DNA from: Consotaella salsifontis
GTDB lineage: Bacteria; Pseudomonadota; Alphaproteobacteria; Rhizobiales; Rhizobiaceae
DNA length: 64,000 bases
Direction of reading: 5' to 3'
Assembly: GCF_900167365.1 (NCBI RefSeq)
Contig: NZ_FUXL01000003.1
Coordinates: 124,001 to 188,000 of the forward strand
Each line of letters begins with the position of its first letter. Within the stretch, counting starts at the first letter, position 1. The notes beneath the pieces are model-generated. The model saw nothing but the letters and a program-made list of their open reading frames with translations. It did no database searches and was not told the DNA's origin. The position numbers and the translations under genes were made by a program. Of the stretch, positions 8,786 through 15,931 are shown one piece after another.

Positions 8786-9975
8786 TGAGAACCGCCATCC
8801 TCGGCCTTCCCCTGGCCTTGCTCGCACTTTTCTCGCAGCCGGCGCTTTCCGCCGATCTCGCGCCGGGCAGCTATCCGGCGGCGGGGTTCTCCTCCGGCCG
8901 CAGCTGCGGCATCGCGCCTGAGAGCGTCAGCACCGGCGGAACCCGCATCAAGGATATCTCCTTCATCAAGGGCGTGCGCGAGAACCAGCTCGTCGGCTAC
9001 GGCCTGGTGATCGGTCTCCAGGGCACGGGCGACAGCCTGCGCAACTCGCCCTTCACCGAGCAGTCGATCCAGTCGATGCTCGATCGCATGGGCGTCAACG
9101 TACGCTCCAACTCGCCGCGCAGCCGCAACGTCGCCGCCGTCATCGTCACCGCCGAGCTGCCGCCTTTTGCCGGAGCCGGTTCGCGCATCGACATTACCGT
9201 CTCCTCCATGGGCGACGCCGCGTCGCTGATGGGCGGCACGCTGGTGATGACGCCGCTCTACGGTGCTGATGGCGAGATCTATGCGGTCGGGCAGGGGCCG
9301 CTGGCCGTGACCGGCTTTACCAGCCAGGGCGAATCCGAAAAGCTCACCCAGGGCGTGCCCACGGTCGGGCGTATCTCCAACGGCGCGCTCGTCGAGCGCG
9401 AGGTGCCCGGCAGCTTCGAGAACAGCTCGCTCACCATGGAGCTGCGCAATCCCGACTTCTCCACCACCATCCGAATGGTCGACGTGATCAACGCCTATGC
9501 CACCCAGTGCTATGGTCAGGCGGTGGCGAAGGAGGAGGATCTTCGAACCATTCGCCTCAATCGTCCGGGGCGCATCTCCGCCACCCGCTTCATCGCGGAA
9601 ATCGGTCAGCTCATGGTGACGCCCGATCAGACCGCAAAGGTCGTCATCGACGAGCGCACCGGCACGGTGGTCATCGGCAAGGACGTCCAGATTCTTCCCG
9701 TCGGCGTGACCCAGGGCAATCTGACGGTGCGTGTCAGCGAATTGCCATCGGTCTCGCAGCCCGCGCCGTTCTCGAACGGTCAGACGACCGTGACGTCGGA
9801 AACCATCATCGATGCCAAAGAGTCCGGTGGAAACTTCGCAGTCGTCCAAGGCTCAAATCTCGACAGCGTGGTGCGTGGCCTCAACCGGATCGGACTGAAG
9901 CCGATCGGGATCATCGCCATTCTGCAAGCCATCAAGACAGCCGGCGCCCTGCAGGCCGAAATCGTGGTGCAGTGA
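8785..9975 (+). CDS. flgI: Flagellar P-ring protein FlgI
   Basis: FlgI builds the periplasmic P-ring, the bushing around the rod. The 396-residue product begins with a signal peptide (MRTAILGLPLALLALFSQPA, cleavage likely after ALSA). It carries the family segments RIKDISFIKGVRENQLVGYG, LVIGLQGTGDS and the C-terminal GLKPIGIIAILQAIKTAGAL. The ATG at 8785 overlaps the flgA stop. The region between signal peptide and mature domain (residues 25-55) has extra residues, including a cysteine. Confidence 0.96.
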   Translation: MRTAILGLPLALLALFSQPALSADLAPGSYPAAGFSSGRSCGIAPESVSTGGTRIKDISFIKGVRENQLVGYGLVIGLQGTGDSLRNSPFTEQSIQSMLDRMGVNVRSNSPRSRNVAAVIVTAELPPFAGAGSRIDITVSSMGDAASLMGGTLVMTPLYGADGEIYAVGQGPLAVTGFTSQGESEKLTQGVPTVGRISNGALVEREVPGSFENSSLTMELRNPDFSTTIRMVDVINAYATQCYGQAVAKEEDLRTIRLNRPGRISATRFIAEIGQLMVTPDQTAKVVIDERTGTVVIGKDVQILPVGVTQGNLTVRVSELPSVSQPAPFSNGQTTVTSETIIDAKESGGNFAVVQGSNLDSVVRGLNRIGLKPIGIIAILQAIKTAGALQAEIVVQ

Positions 9976-9986
9976 GGAGAACTTTC

Positions 9987-10655
9987 ATGACCCGCCGCCT
10001 CCTTCTTCCCGAATTGCTGCGTCGAATCGTGAAGTCGACCCCGCTTGTCCTCGTGGTTGGTGCTCTCTGCGTCGGTTTCGTTCATCCCGTGCCCGCGCAA
10101 GAAGCCGGAGCGCCGGAGGCCGTGGCCCAGAAGGCGATGAAGCCGGGCAAGATCGACATTCAGGCGCTCCAGGCGCAGACCCCACAGGTGCGCCTCATCG
10201 GACCGGACGGAACGCCGGCGACCGTAAATCAGGATGCCAGCGAGGTGGAGCGCTACTGCCTTAACATCGCCGACAAGGCCCAGGATGCGCGCTACGCCAT
10301 TCAGCAGCAGCAGCTCAAGGACCTCCACACACAGCTCGAGCAGGCGATCGCCGATCTCGAAGCCAAGCGCCAGGAATATCAGGACTGGTTGAAGCAGCGT
10401 CAGGAGTTCATCGACCAGTCGGCTTCACTGATGGTCGACATCTACGCCAAAATGCCTTCGGACGCGGCCGCGCAGCAGCTCGCCAGCCTCAACCGCAAGG
10501 ATGCGGCGGCGATTCTCGCCAAGCTGAAGTCGCGCACCTCCTCGGCGATCATGGGCGAGATGCCGACCAAGACGGCTGCCGAAATCGCCAACGTCATCAT
10601 CCAGACAACCGTCAATCCCGATGCGCCGGCGCTGACGACGGAGAATAAGTCGTGA
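9987..10655 (+). CDS. motE: Periplasmic MotE-like motility protein
   Basis: MotE is known in Sinorhizobium as a periplasmic chaperone that stabilises MotC. The 222-residue product has a hydrophobic N-terminal export segment (about residues 17-37). A coiled-coil stretch rich in Gln/Glu follows (about 85-140), then a MgtE-N-like helical end with MPSDAAAQQLASLNRKDAAA. The order flgI-motE-flgH is the rhizobial standard and supports the assignment. The ATG follows AGGAGA by 6 nt. Confidence 0.85.
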   Translation: MTRRLLLPELLRRIVKSTPLVLVVGALCVGFVHPVPAQEAGAPEAVAQKAMKPGKIDIQALQAQTPQVRLIGPDGTPATVNQDASEVERYCLNIADKAQDARYAIQQQQLKDLHTQLEQAIADLEAKRQEYQDWLKQRQEFIDQSASLMVDIYAKMPSDAAAQQLASLNRKDAAAILAKLKSRTSSAIMGEMPTKTAAEIANVIIQTTVNPDAPALTTENKS

Positions 10656-11362
10656 CAATGAAAAAGGGCGCTGCCGCGCTCGCCGTTGCCGTCGCCCTCG
10701 CCGGTTGCTCGACACCGCCGAAGGACTTCATGCGCGAGCCGAGCCTTTCGCCGGTGGGTTCCGGCATAGCCGAACCACCACTCACGCAGCAGGTGGCCTA
10801 TCCGGCACGTCCGCCCATCGTCGGCCATTCGCTGTGGAATGACCGAGGCGCGGCGCTGTATAGCGACCCGCGCGCGCTCAATGTCGGCGACATCGTCACG
10901 GTGAAGATCAAGATCAAGGATCAGGCCAAGCTCGACAACACGTCCGAGCGCAGCCGCGACTCCGATATCACCAACGGGCTCAGCGCCTCAGGGGCCTATC
11001 AGACCCACGTCTTCGGACCGCTGAGCTTCGATCTTGGCGCCAACGACAAGTCGGAATCGAAGGGCAAGGGGACGATCAAGCGCAAGGAGGATATCGATCT
11101 CTCCGTCGCCGCCGTCGTCACCCAGGTTCTGCCCAACGGCAATCTCTTCATCTCCGGGCAGCAGGAGGTGCGGGTCAACTACGAGGTGCGCGTGCTCTCG
11201 ATCGCCGGCATCATCCGTCCGCGCGACATCCTGCCCGACAACACCATCGCCTACGACAAGATCGCCGAGGCGCGAATCGCCTATGGCGGACGCGGTCGAA
11301 TGACGGAGGTCCAGCAGCCGGGCTGGGCGCATCAGATCTACGACGCCATCGCGCCGTACTGA
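10652..11362 (+). CDS. flgH: Flagellar L-ring lipoprotein FlgH
   Basis: FlgH forms the outer-membrane L-ring. The 236-residue product has a lipoprotein signal with lipobox LAGC (Cys19 from the GTG start). FlgH segments follow: LNVGDIVTVKIKIKDQAKLD, LPNGNLFISGQQEVRVNYE and LSIAGIIRPRDILPDNTI. GTG at 10652 is preferred because GGAG lies 8 nt upstream and it overlaps the motE stop. ATG at 10658 is the alternative. This is the last gene of the operon. Confidence 0.95.
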   Translation: MTMKKGAAALAVAVALAGCSTPPKDFMREPSLSPVGSGIAEPPLTQQVAYPARPPIVGHSLWNDRGAALYSDPRALNVGDIVTVKIKIKDQAKLDNTSERSRDSDITNGLSASGAYQTHVFGPLSFDLGANDKSESKGKGTIKRKEDIDLSVAAVVTQVLPNGNLFISGQQEVRVNYEVRVLSIAGIIRPRDILPDNTIAYDKIAEARIAYGGRGRMTEVQQPGWAHQIYDAIAPY

Positions 11363-11390
11363 GCCGTCAAGACATCGACTTTTTGCAAAA

Positions 11391-11420
11391 GCCCGCGCCC
11401 TCACCGGCGCGGGCTTTTTC
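11391..11420 (+). terminator. Rho-independent terminator after flgH
   Basis: A 9-bp GC stem, GCCCGCGCC/GGCGCGGGC, is followed directly by TTTTTC. It closes the flgB-flgH operon, so fliL must have its own promoter in the 175 bp that follows. Confidence 0.9.
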
Positions 11421-11595
11421 GTACCGCTGTGCCGCACTCGCTCAGTTGATCCTAAGTCTATCGTAACGCTTTGTTAAGCAAGTCTCGGAACAGGCTGAAA
11501 GGCTATCGCTTGGCTGACAGAGGCGCGACGCACGACGCGCAGCGCCCGTCGCGAGCATCATGCTCGGTCTTTCGCAACACGAAAGAGATTGGCCG

Positions 11596-12153
11596 ATGAC
11601 CGATACGAGCGCCGATGGCCTCGAGGCCCTGACTGCCCTGCTGGAAGAGAACAAGCCGAAGAAGAGCCCTGTTCTCCCCGTCGTCCTGACTGTGGCGGCT
11701 TTGACGCTGTTGGCGGTGGGCGGCGGCGCCGGCATCGGCTGGCTGATCGGCGGTTCCAAACCCCAGCCCGCGCCGGAAAAGGCGGCGGGTGCGGCGGAGG
11801 GCGCCGCCAAGGATGCGAGTGCCCTTCCCGAGAGCCTCTATGGCGGCGGTCCCGAGGCCGGCCCCATCGCCCTGGTGACGCTGCCGCCTGTGCTGACGAA
11901 TCTTTACTCGCCCAGCAACGTCTGGGTGCGCCTTCAGGCGGCCGTCGTCATTCGCTCCAAGGAAGTGGAGAACGCCGACGTGCTGGCCGGGCAGATCCAG
12001 AGCGATGTGATGACGTTCATGCGCACGGTGCAGCTCCCCCAGATCCAGGGTGGACGCGGCCTGTCGCATCTGCGCGAGGATCTTACCGAGCGCGCCAAGA
12101 TGCGTTCGCCGGCCGTGCTCGACTTCATCATCGAGGCTTTGGTCACCGAATGA
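11596..12153 (+). CDS. fliL: Flagellar basal body-associated protein FliL
   Basis: FliL surrounds the stator and supports torque. From the chosen ATG the product is 185 residues. A short cytoplasmic N-terminus precedes one membrane segment (about residues 24-48, with a glycine-rich GGGAGIGWLIGG end). A low-complexity Ala/Pro linker and a periplasmic FliL domain follow (VTLPPVLTNLYSPSNVWVRL, then SHLREDLTERAK). An upstream ATG at 11560 would add 12 residues and has no clear ribosome-binding sequence. The gene overlaps fliP by ATGA. Confidence 0.93.
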   Translation: MTDTSADGLEALTALLEENKPKKSPVLPVVLTVAALTLLAVGGGAGIGWLIGGSKPQPAPEKAAGAAEGAAKDASALPESLYGGGPEAGPIALVTLPPVLTNLYSPSNVWVRLQAAVVIRSKEVENADVLAGQIQSDVMTFMRTVQLPQIQGGRGLSHLREDLTERAKMRSPAVLDFIIEALVTE

Positions 12154-12935
12154 CGCACCATCGGCTCGTTCTGCTGCTGGCTCTCCTGGCCGCGCTCGTT
12201 CCCGGCTCCGCCTTCGCGCAAGACGTCGGCAGCGCCGCCAGCAGCCTCGCCTCGCTGATTCCCGCCGGGGATGCGGCGGCGTCCGGGCGGATCGTGCAGC
12301 TTTTCGGCATCGTCACGGTGCTTTCCATCGCGCCGGGGCTCCTGGTGATGGTGACGTCCTTCACCCGGATCGTCATCGCGCTGTCGATCCTCCGAAGCGG
12401 TCTCGGCCTTCAGACGACGCCGGCCAATCTCATCCTGATCTCGCTGGCGCTTTTCATGACGTTCTTCGTCATGTCGCCGACCTTCGATCGCGCCTGGAAC
12501 GACGGGTTGAAGCCGATGCTCGACAATCAGTTGAGCGAGCAGGACGCTTTCGAGCGGATGGCCGATCCTTTCCGCGATTTCATGCTATCCCAGGTACGGG
12601 CCGAGGATTTGCGCCTGTTCAGCGACATCGCCGACACCACCAGCCGCGCGCGCGTCGAGCCGATCGAGCAGGGGGACGGCGAAGGGCAGGTGGTGGACTA
12701 TCGCGTCCTCATCCCGGCCTTCATGATTTCCGAACTTCGGCGCGGCTTCGAGATTGGCTTCCTGATCGTTCTGCCGTTCCTGGTGATCGACATGATCGTG
12801 GCGACGCTGACCATGTCCATGGGCATGATGATGCTGCCGCCCACCATCATCTCGCTGCCCTTCAAGATCCTGTTCTTCATCCTGATCGACGGCTGGAACA
12901 TGCTGGTTGGATCGCTGGTGCGCTCCTTCTTTTGA
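12150..12935 (+). CDS. fliP: Flagellar export gate protein FliP
   Basis: FliP is a core subunit of the export-gate pore. The 261-residue product starts with a cleavable signal (MTHHRLVLLLALLAALVPGS, AFA site). It has the family signatures APGLLVMVTSFTRIVIALSI and ISELRRGFEIGFLIVLPFLV with four membrane segments. The ATG overlaps the fliL stop. A strong terminator follows. fliQ and fliR are 22-25 kb downstream, which is usual for rhizobia. Confidence 0.97.
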   Translation: MTHHRLVLLLALLAALVPGSAFAQDVGSAASSLASLIPAGDAAASGRIVQLFGIVTVLSIAPGLLVMVTSFTRIVIALSILRSGLGLQTTPANLILISLALFMTFFVMSPTFDRAWNDGLKPMLDNQLSEQDAFERMADPFRDFMLSQVRAEDLRLFSDIADTTSRARVEPIEQGDGEGQVVDYRVLIPAFMISELRRGFEIGFLIVLPFLVIDMIVATLTMSMGMMMLPPTIISLPFKILFFILIDGWNMLVGSLVRSFF

Positions 12936-12962
12936 AAGAGTGGCGGGGAGGAAAAGAAAAAA

Positions 12963-12998
12963 GGCCGGCGCCTCGGGTTGAGGCGCCGGCCTTTTTTT
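12963..12998 (+). terminator. Strong terminator after fliP
   Basis: A perfect 12-bp stem GGCCGGCGCCTC/GAGGCGCCGGCC (12963-12974 with 12980-12991) is followed by seven T residues. It ends the fliL-fliP transcript. Confidence 0.93.
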
Positions 12999-13021
12999 GA
13001 CGTCCCGCGGTTCCTTCCCCG

Positions 13022-13147
13022 TTATCGGAACAGCAGGAGAATGCCCTCAGCGGCGGCGCTCGGCGTCGGCAGGACGAGAGTGAGCTTGGCCGGGTCGAGA
13101 GTGGTGCGGCGCCCCTGGCGGGGAGCCTCCATGGTCATCTTCGTCAT
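13022..13147 (-). CDS. Candidate small protein, 41 residues
   Basis: This short frame lies alone between the fliP terminator and the terminator of the first short flagellin. It begins MTKMTMEAPRQGRRTTLDPA and ends with a hydrophobic EGILLLFR. An AAGGCG sequence lies about 9 nt before the ATG, and a small GGCCCC/GGGGC-type hairpin (about 13171-13188) lies in its leader. I recognise no family. Coding use is not proven, and the region could instead be a non-coding 3' tail. Confidence 0.35.
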   Translation of the reverse strand: MTKMTMEAPRQGRRTTLDPAKLTLVLPTPSAAAEGILLLFR

Positions 13148-13279
13148 GGTGTTTCGCCTTATCCCTGTTGCGGCCCCTTTGGGGCTCTTATGGGATTGAA
13201 GATAGAGGCCAACTCTGAACATCGCGCTGAAATTCTTCGCAAATTTTCGATAAACGCGGTGCGGCCGGGTAACTCCCCG

Positions 13280-13320
13280 TAAAGCAAAAGCACCCCCGGC
13301 GATGGTGTCGCCGGGGGTGC
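13280..13320 (-). terminator. Terminator of short flagellin 1
   Basis: A perfect 13-bp stem GCACCCCCGGCGA/TCGCCGGGGGTGC (13290-13302 with 13308-13320) is followed on the minus strand by CTTTTGCTTT. It ends transcription of the flagellin at 13379-14254. Confidence 0.85.
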
Positions 13321-13321
13321 G

Positions 13322-13378
13322 GGACCAGTAGGCCGTTGCCGGGTGCGTGCAACGGGGAAAGCAGCTTTCCCGGAAAGC
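13322..13378 (-). repeat. Repeated 3' untranslated region, copy 1
   Basis: The 57 bp after the stop of short flagellin 1 is nearly identical to 14518-14571 after short flagellin 2. It contains the inverted repeats GGGAAAGC/GCTTTCCC and CGTTGC/GCAACG. The transcript also contains TTCCCCGTTG (complement of 13350-13359), which is fully complementary to CAACGGGGAA at the ribosome-binding site of both short flagellin genes. Confidence 0.8.
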
Positions 13379-14254
13379 CTACTGGAAGAGGCGAAGGATG
13401 TTCTGCGAGGAGGCGTTGGAGATCTGGAGCGCCTGGGTTGCGAGCTGCTGCTGCACCTGGAGAGCGGAGAGCCTAGTGGACTCCTCCTCCATGTTGGCAT
13501 CGACGAGGCTCGACAGCGCCGAACTCTTGATGTCGGAGATGGTCTTCAGGAAGGTCTGCTGCGATTCGATTTGCTCGGACAGCGCGCCGACATTGGCGGC
13601 GAAGGTCGTCACTTTGCCGATTGCGCCGGTGGACGCGTCATCGAGCGCGGTGAGGATCAAAGCAATATTGCCTGCGACGTCCAGGTCCGACTGACCGAAG
13701 TCAGTGATGTTTTTTGCAAAGTCGGTCGCTTTGATGTCGGTGTCGGTCAGGACCGTCGAGAGATTGGCCGCGATCTGGTATTCGCTCTTGATAAATGCAC
13801 CGGCACTATCGACGCCGACGTTGAAGGAGATCTTGTCGGTGGACGCGAGCCAATCGGTCTCGCCGGTCTTGGAGGCCGCCAGGGCCGCAGTGATGGTGTT
13901 CTGCGCGCCGGTGATCTTCGTCATCAGGGCCGACTTTTCGGTGTCGTCCGTGCTGTTTTGATAGCTGGTGAGCGCTGTCTTCATCGTGTTCAGCGCACCG
14001 ACGATGCTCTCGGCTGCGGTAGCGGCGGTCGCAGCAGCCGACTTGTAGTAGCTGAGCCCGGCGGAGAGCGACTCGTTCGTCGAGATTTCGGAGCGGATCG
14101 TGGTAGCGGCCGACCATGCGGCGGCGCCATCCTTGGCGGAGGCGACCTTGAGGCCGGAAGAGATGCGGCCCTGGGTCTGCTGGAGCTGGCTGTTGATGGA
14201 CTGGAGATTGCGCAGAGCTGCGGTCGAAGCGTAGTTGGTGGTGACGCCGTACAT
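13379..14254 (-). CDS. Flagellin, short form 1
   Basis: This is a filament subunit exported through the flagellar axis. The 291-residue protein has full N-terminal D0/D1 helices (MYGVTTNYASTAALRNLQSI, then RISSGLKVASAKDGAAAWSA) and C-terminal D1/D0 helices ending ALQISNASSQNILRLFQ. There is only a small central domain, as in rhizobial FlaA-type flagellins. It shares its termini and its untranslated regions with the flagellin at 14572-15429, so the two arose by tandem duplication. The leader contains a hairpin covering the ribosome-binding site. Confidence 0.96.
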   Translation of the reverse strand: MYGVTTNYASTAALRNLQSINSQLQQTQGRISSGLKVASAKDGAAAWSAATTIRSEISTNESLSAGLSYYKSAAATAATAAESIVGALNTMKTALTSYQNSTDDTEKSALMTKITGAQNTITAALAASKTGETDWLASTDKISFNVGVDSAGAFIKSEYQIAANLSTVLTDTDIKATDFAKNITDFGQSDLDVAGNIALILTALDDASTGAIGKVTTFAANVGALSEQIESQQTFLKTISDIKSSALSSLVDANMEEESTRLSALQVQQQLATQALQISNASSQNILRLFQ

Positions 14255-14261
14255 GTTCTTG

Positions 14262-14295
14262 TTCCCCGTTGTGTTTTGTCGTTGTCGACGGGGAA
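14262..14295 (-). promoter_or_regulatory. Hairpin over the ribosome-binding site of flagellin 1
   Basis: In the transcript, TTCCCCGT (complement of 14288-14295) can pair with ACGGGGAA (complement of 14262-14269) across an 18-nt loop. The second arm is the ribosome-binding sequence and ends 7 nt before the start codon. The arrangement would hide the site. FlbT is known to act on a flagellin leader in Caulobacter; its action here is inferred. Confidence 0.65.
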
Positions 14296-14480
14296 ATTGA
14301 TATGCTGCACCTATGCAAAACTAAGCTGAGAAAAAGGTTAGAATTTTAGATAGTCGGTCTGTCTGGCAAGTGCCTGCAAGGTATAGTTTCTTATTTTATT
14401 ATTTTGCGCCGCAAATTCGAACGACGGTTTTTACCGATCGGCAACCATGCTCCCTGGCGTTCCTTATATTCCAACGCGTT

Positions 14481-14512
14481 GCGCCCCCGGCGACGTTTGT
14501 CGCCGGGGGCGC
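14481..14512 (-). terminator. Hairpin after short flagellin 2
   Basis: A perfect 14-bp stem GCGCCCCCGGCGAC/GTCGCCGGGGGCGC with a 4-nt loop lies 60 bp past the stop. It matches the hairpin after flagellin 1 in place and sequence style, but no T tract follows. It may stabilise the transcript or allow read-through into flagellin 1. Confidence 0.55.
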
Positions 14513-14517
14513 GGGGT

Positions 14518-14571
14518 CCAATAGGCCGTTGCCGGGTGCGTGCAACGGGGAAAGCAGCTTTCCCGGAAAGC
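14518..14571 (-). repeat. Repeated 3' untranslated region, copy 2
   Basis: This is a near-identical copy of 13322-13378, differing at only a few bases. TTCCCCGTTG is present here too (complement of 14543-14552). In this gene the match to the leader extends to 11 nt (CAACGGGGAAA). Identity continues into the last coding codons of both flagellins. Confidence 0.8.
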
Positions 14572-15429
14572 CTACTGGAAGAGGCGAAGGATGTTCTGCG
14601 AAGAGGCGTTGGAGATCTGAAGCGCCTGGGTCGCCAGGGACTGCTGGACCTGAAGGGCGGAGAGCTTGGTGGACTCCTCCTCCATGTTGGCGTCGACCAG
14701 GCTCGACAGCGCCGAATTCTTGATGTCGGAGATGGTCTTGAGGAAGGTCGAGTGGCTATCGATGCGCTCCGCCATCGCGCCAAGGCCTACCGCGATCGTC
14801 GTGGCGTCGCCAATGGCCGTATCGAGGGCCGTGTTGAGCGACGACGCGGAAGCGGTGATGTCCGCCGCCAAGAAGTTCGTGATGAACTTGCCCGAGCCGC
14901 CGCCGGTGGCGTCCACGTTTGTCAGCGTGTCATCCAGGTCCACGGCGGTGGTGAAGCCATCGGTGACGAATGCGCCGGCGCTGTTGACGCCGACATTGAA
15001 GGAGATGGCGGCGGCGTTGCTGAGCCAGTCCTTGCCATCCGTCTTCGAGGCGGCGAGGGCGGCCTTGATGGTGGCCTGAGCACCGGAGATGCTGCTCATG
15101 ATGGCGGCTTGCTCGTCGGTGTCCGACGTCGCCTGATAGTTCGCTACGCCCTGCTTGATGGTGTTGAGCGCGTCGACGATCGACTGGGCGGCGGTCGAGG
15201 CCGTGTCGGCCGCTGCCTTGAAGTATCCGAGGCCGTCGCGGATCGCGTCATACTTGGAGACTTCTGCGCGGACGGTGGTGGCGGCGGACCATGCGGCGGC
15301 GCCGTCCTTGGCGGAGGCGATCCTGAGGCCGGAGGCGATGCGGGTCTGGGTCTTGTCGAGCTGGGCGTTGATGGACTGGAGATTGCGCAGGGCTGCGGTC
15401 GAAGCGTAGTTGGTGGTGATGCCGTACAT
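14572..15429 (-). CDS. Flagellin, short form 2
   Basis: This is a filament subunit of 285 residues with the same N-terminal (MYGITTNYASTAALRNLQSI) and C-terminal (SNASSQNILRLFQ) ends as the neighbouring flagellin. The central region differs (for example SKTDGKDWLSNAAAISFNVG). The conserved termini form the D0/D1 core, and the small central domain is exposed. Duplicates with conserved termini are typical of rhizobial complex filaments built from several flagellins. Its ATG follows ACGGGGAA with 6-7 nt spacing. Confidence 0.96.
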   Translation of the reverse strand: MYGITTNYASTAALRNLQSINAQLDKTQTRIASGLRIASAKDGAAAWSAATTVRAEVSKYDAIRDGLGYFKAAADTASTAAQSIVDALNTIKQGVANYQATSDTDEQAAIMSSISGAQATIKAALAASKTDGKDWLSNAAAISFNVGVNSAGAFVTDGFTTAVDLDDTLTNVDATGGGSGKFITNFLAADITASASSLNTALDTAIGDATTIAVGLGAMAERIDSHSTFLKTISDIKNSALSSLVDANMEEESTKLSALQVQQSLATQALQISNASSQNILRLFQ

Positions 15430-15436
15430 AGTATTT

Positions 15437-15473
15437 TCCCCGTTGATTTGTTTTGTGTCGTTGTCGACGGGGA
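15437..15473 (-). promoter_or_regulatory. Hairpin over the ribosome-binding site of flagellin 2
   Basis: The transcript arms TCCCCGT (complement of 15467-15473) and ACGGGGA (complement of 15437-15443) can pair across a 23-nt loop. The downstream arm ends 7 nt before the ATG. The loop keeps the CGACAACGACA sequence also seen in flagellin 1. Confidence 0.65.
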
Positions 15474-15559
15474 TATTTCTACTTCGAATTCATCCAAGTT
15501 CTTGAGAATAAAAACGATCGAATTTTATCTATGTCCGATTTTGTTTGGTTAAATAAGTG

Positions 15560-15800
15560 AATTACAGAATCTAAATCATAAACTTCACGAGCCTTATAGG
15601 AAGCCTGCCCAACCTTATGGTTCGTCATGCCATCAGGAAAGCCGTTTTTTTGATCGTCTTCACATACTGAATAGCATCCTTACATAATAATATATACAGT
15701 ACATAAATAAAATAAACTGCGTATAAAGAAAGCCTACAAGTTTATATGGCTTGTATACAAAGTAGATTCAAGAATCATGCAAGAAATTTACCTTGGATTA
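15560..15800. other. AT-rich intergenic island between the flagellin pairs
   Basis: The 502 bp between the divergent flagellin starts contains a stretch of about 240 bp dominated by A and T (for example TACATAATAATATATACAG), in sharp contrast to the GC-rich surroundings. No convincing gene is seen. It includes a small inverted repeat ACAAG-N9-CTTGT near 15736. It probably holds both flagellin promoters. H-NS-like MucR proteins bind such DNA in this order, but binding here is inferred. Confidence 0.5.
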
Positions 15801-15893
15801 AGGATGTAAACCTAGGTTCGACTGCATGACGAAGCGGTCAAAACCAGAGACCGAAGGCATGATGCCGATACGTCATACCGGCTCGACCCGGAA

Positions 15894-15924
15894 TGTCCCC
15901 CAAGATCAACAGTTTTTCGGGACA
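15894..15924 (+). promoter_or_regulatory. Leader hairpin of giant flagellin 1
   Basis: TGTCCC (15894-15899) and GGGACA (15919-15924) can pair across a 19-nt loop. The downstream arm ends 7 nt before the ATG at 15932. About 70 nt of leader is shared with giant flagellin 2. The geometry equals that of the short flagellins although the arm sequences are different. Confidence 0.6.
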
Positions 15925-15931
15925 AGTATCC

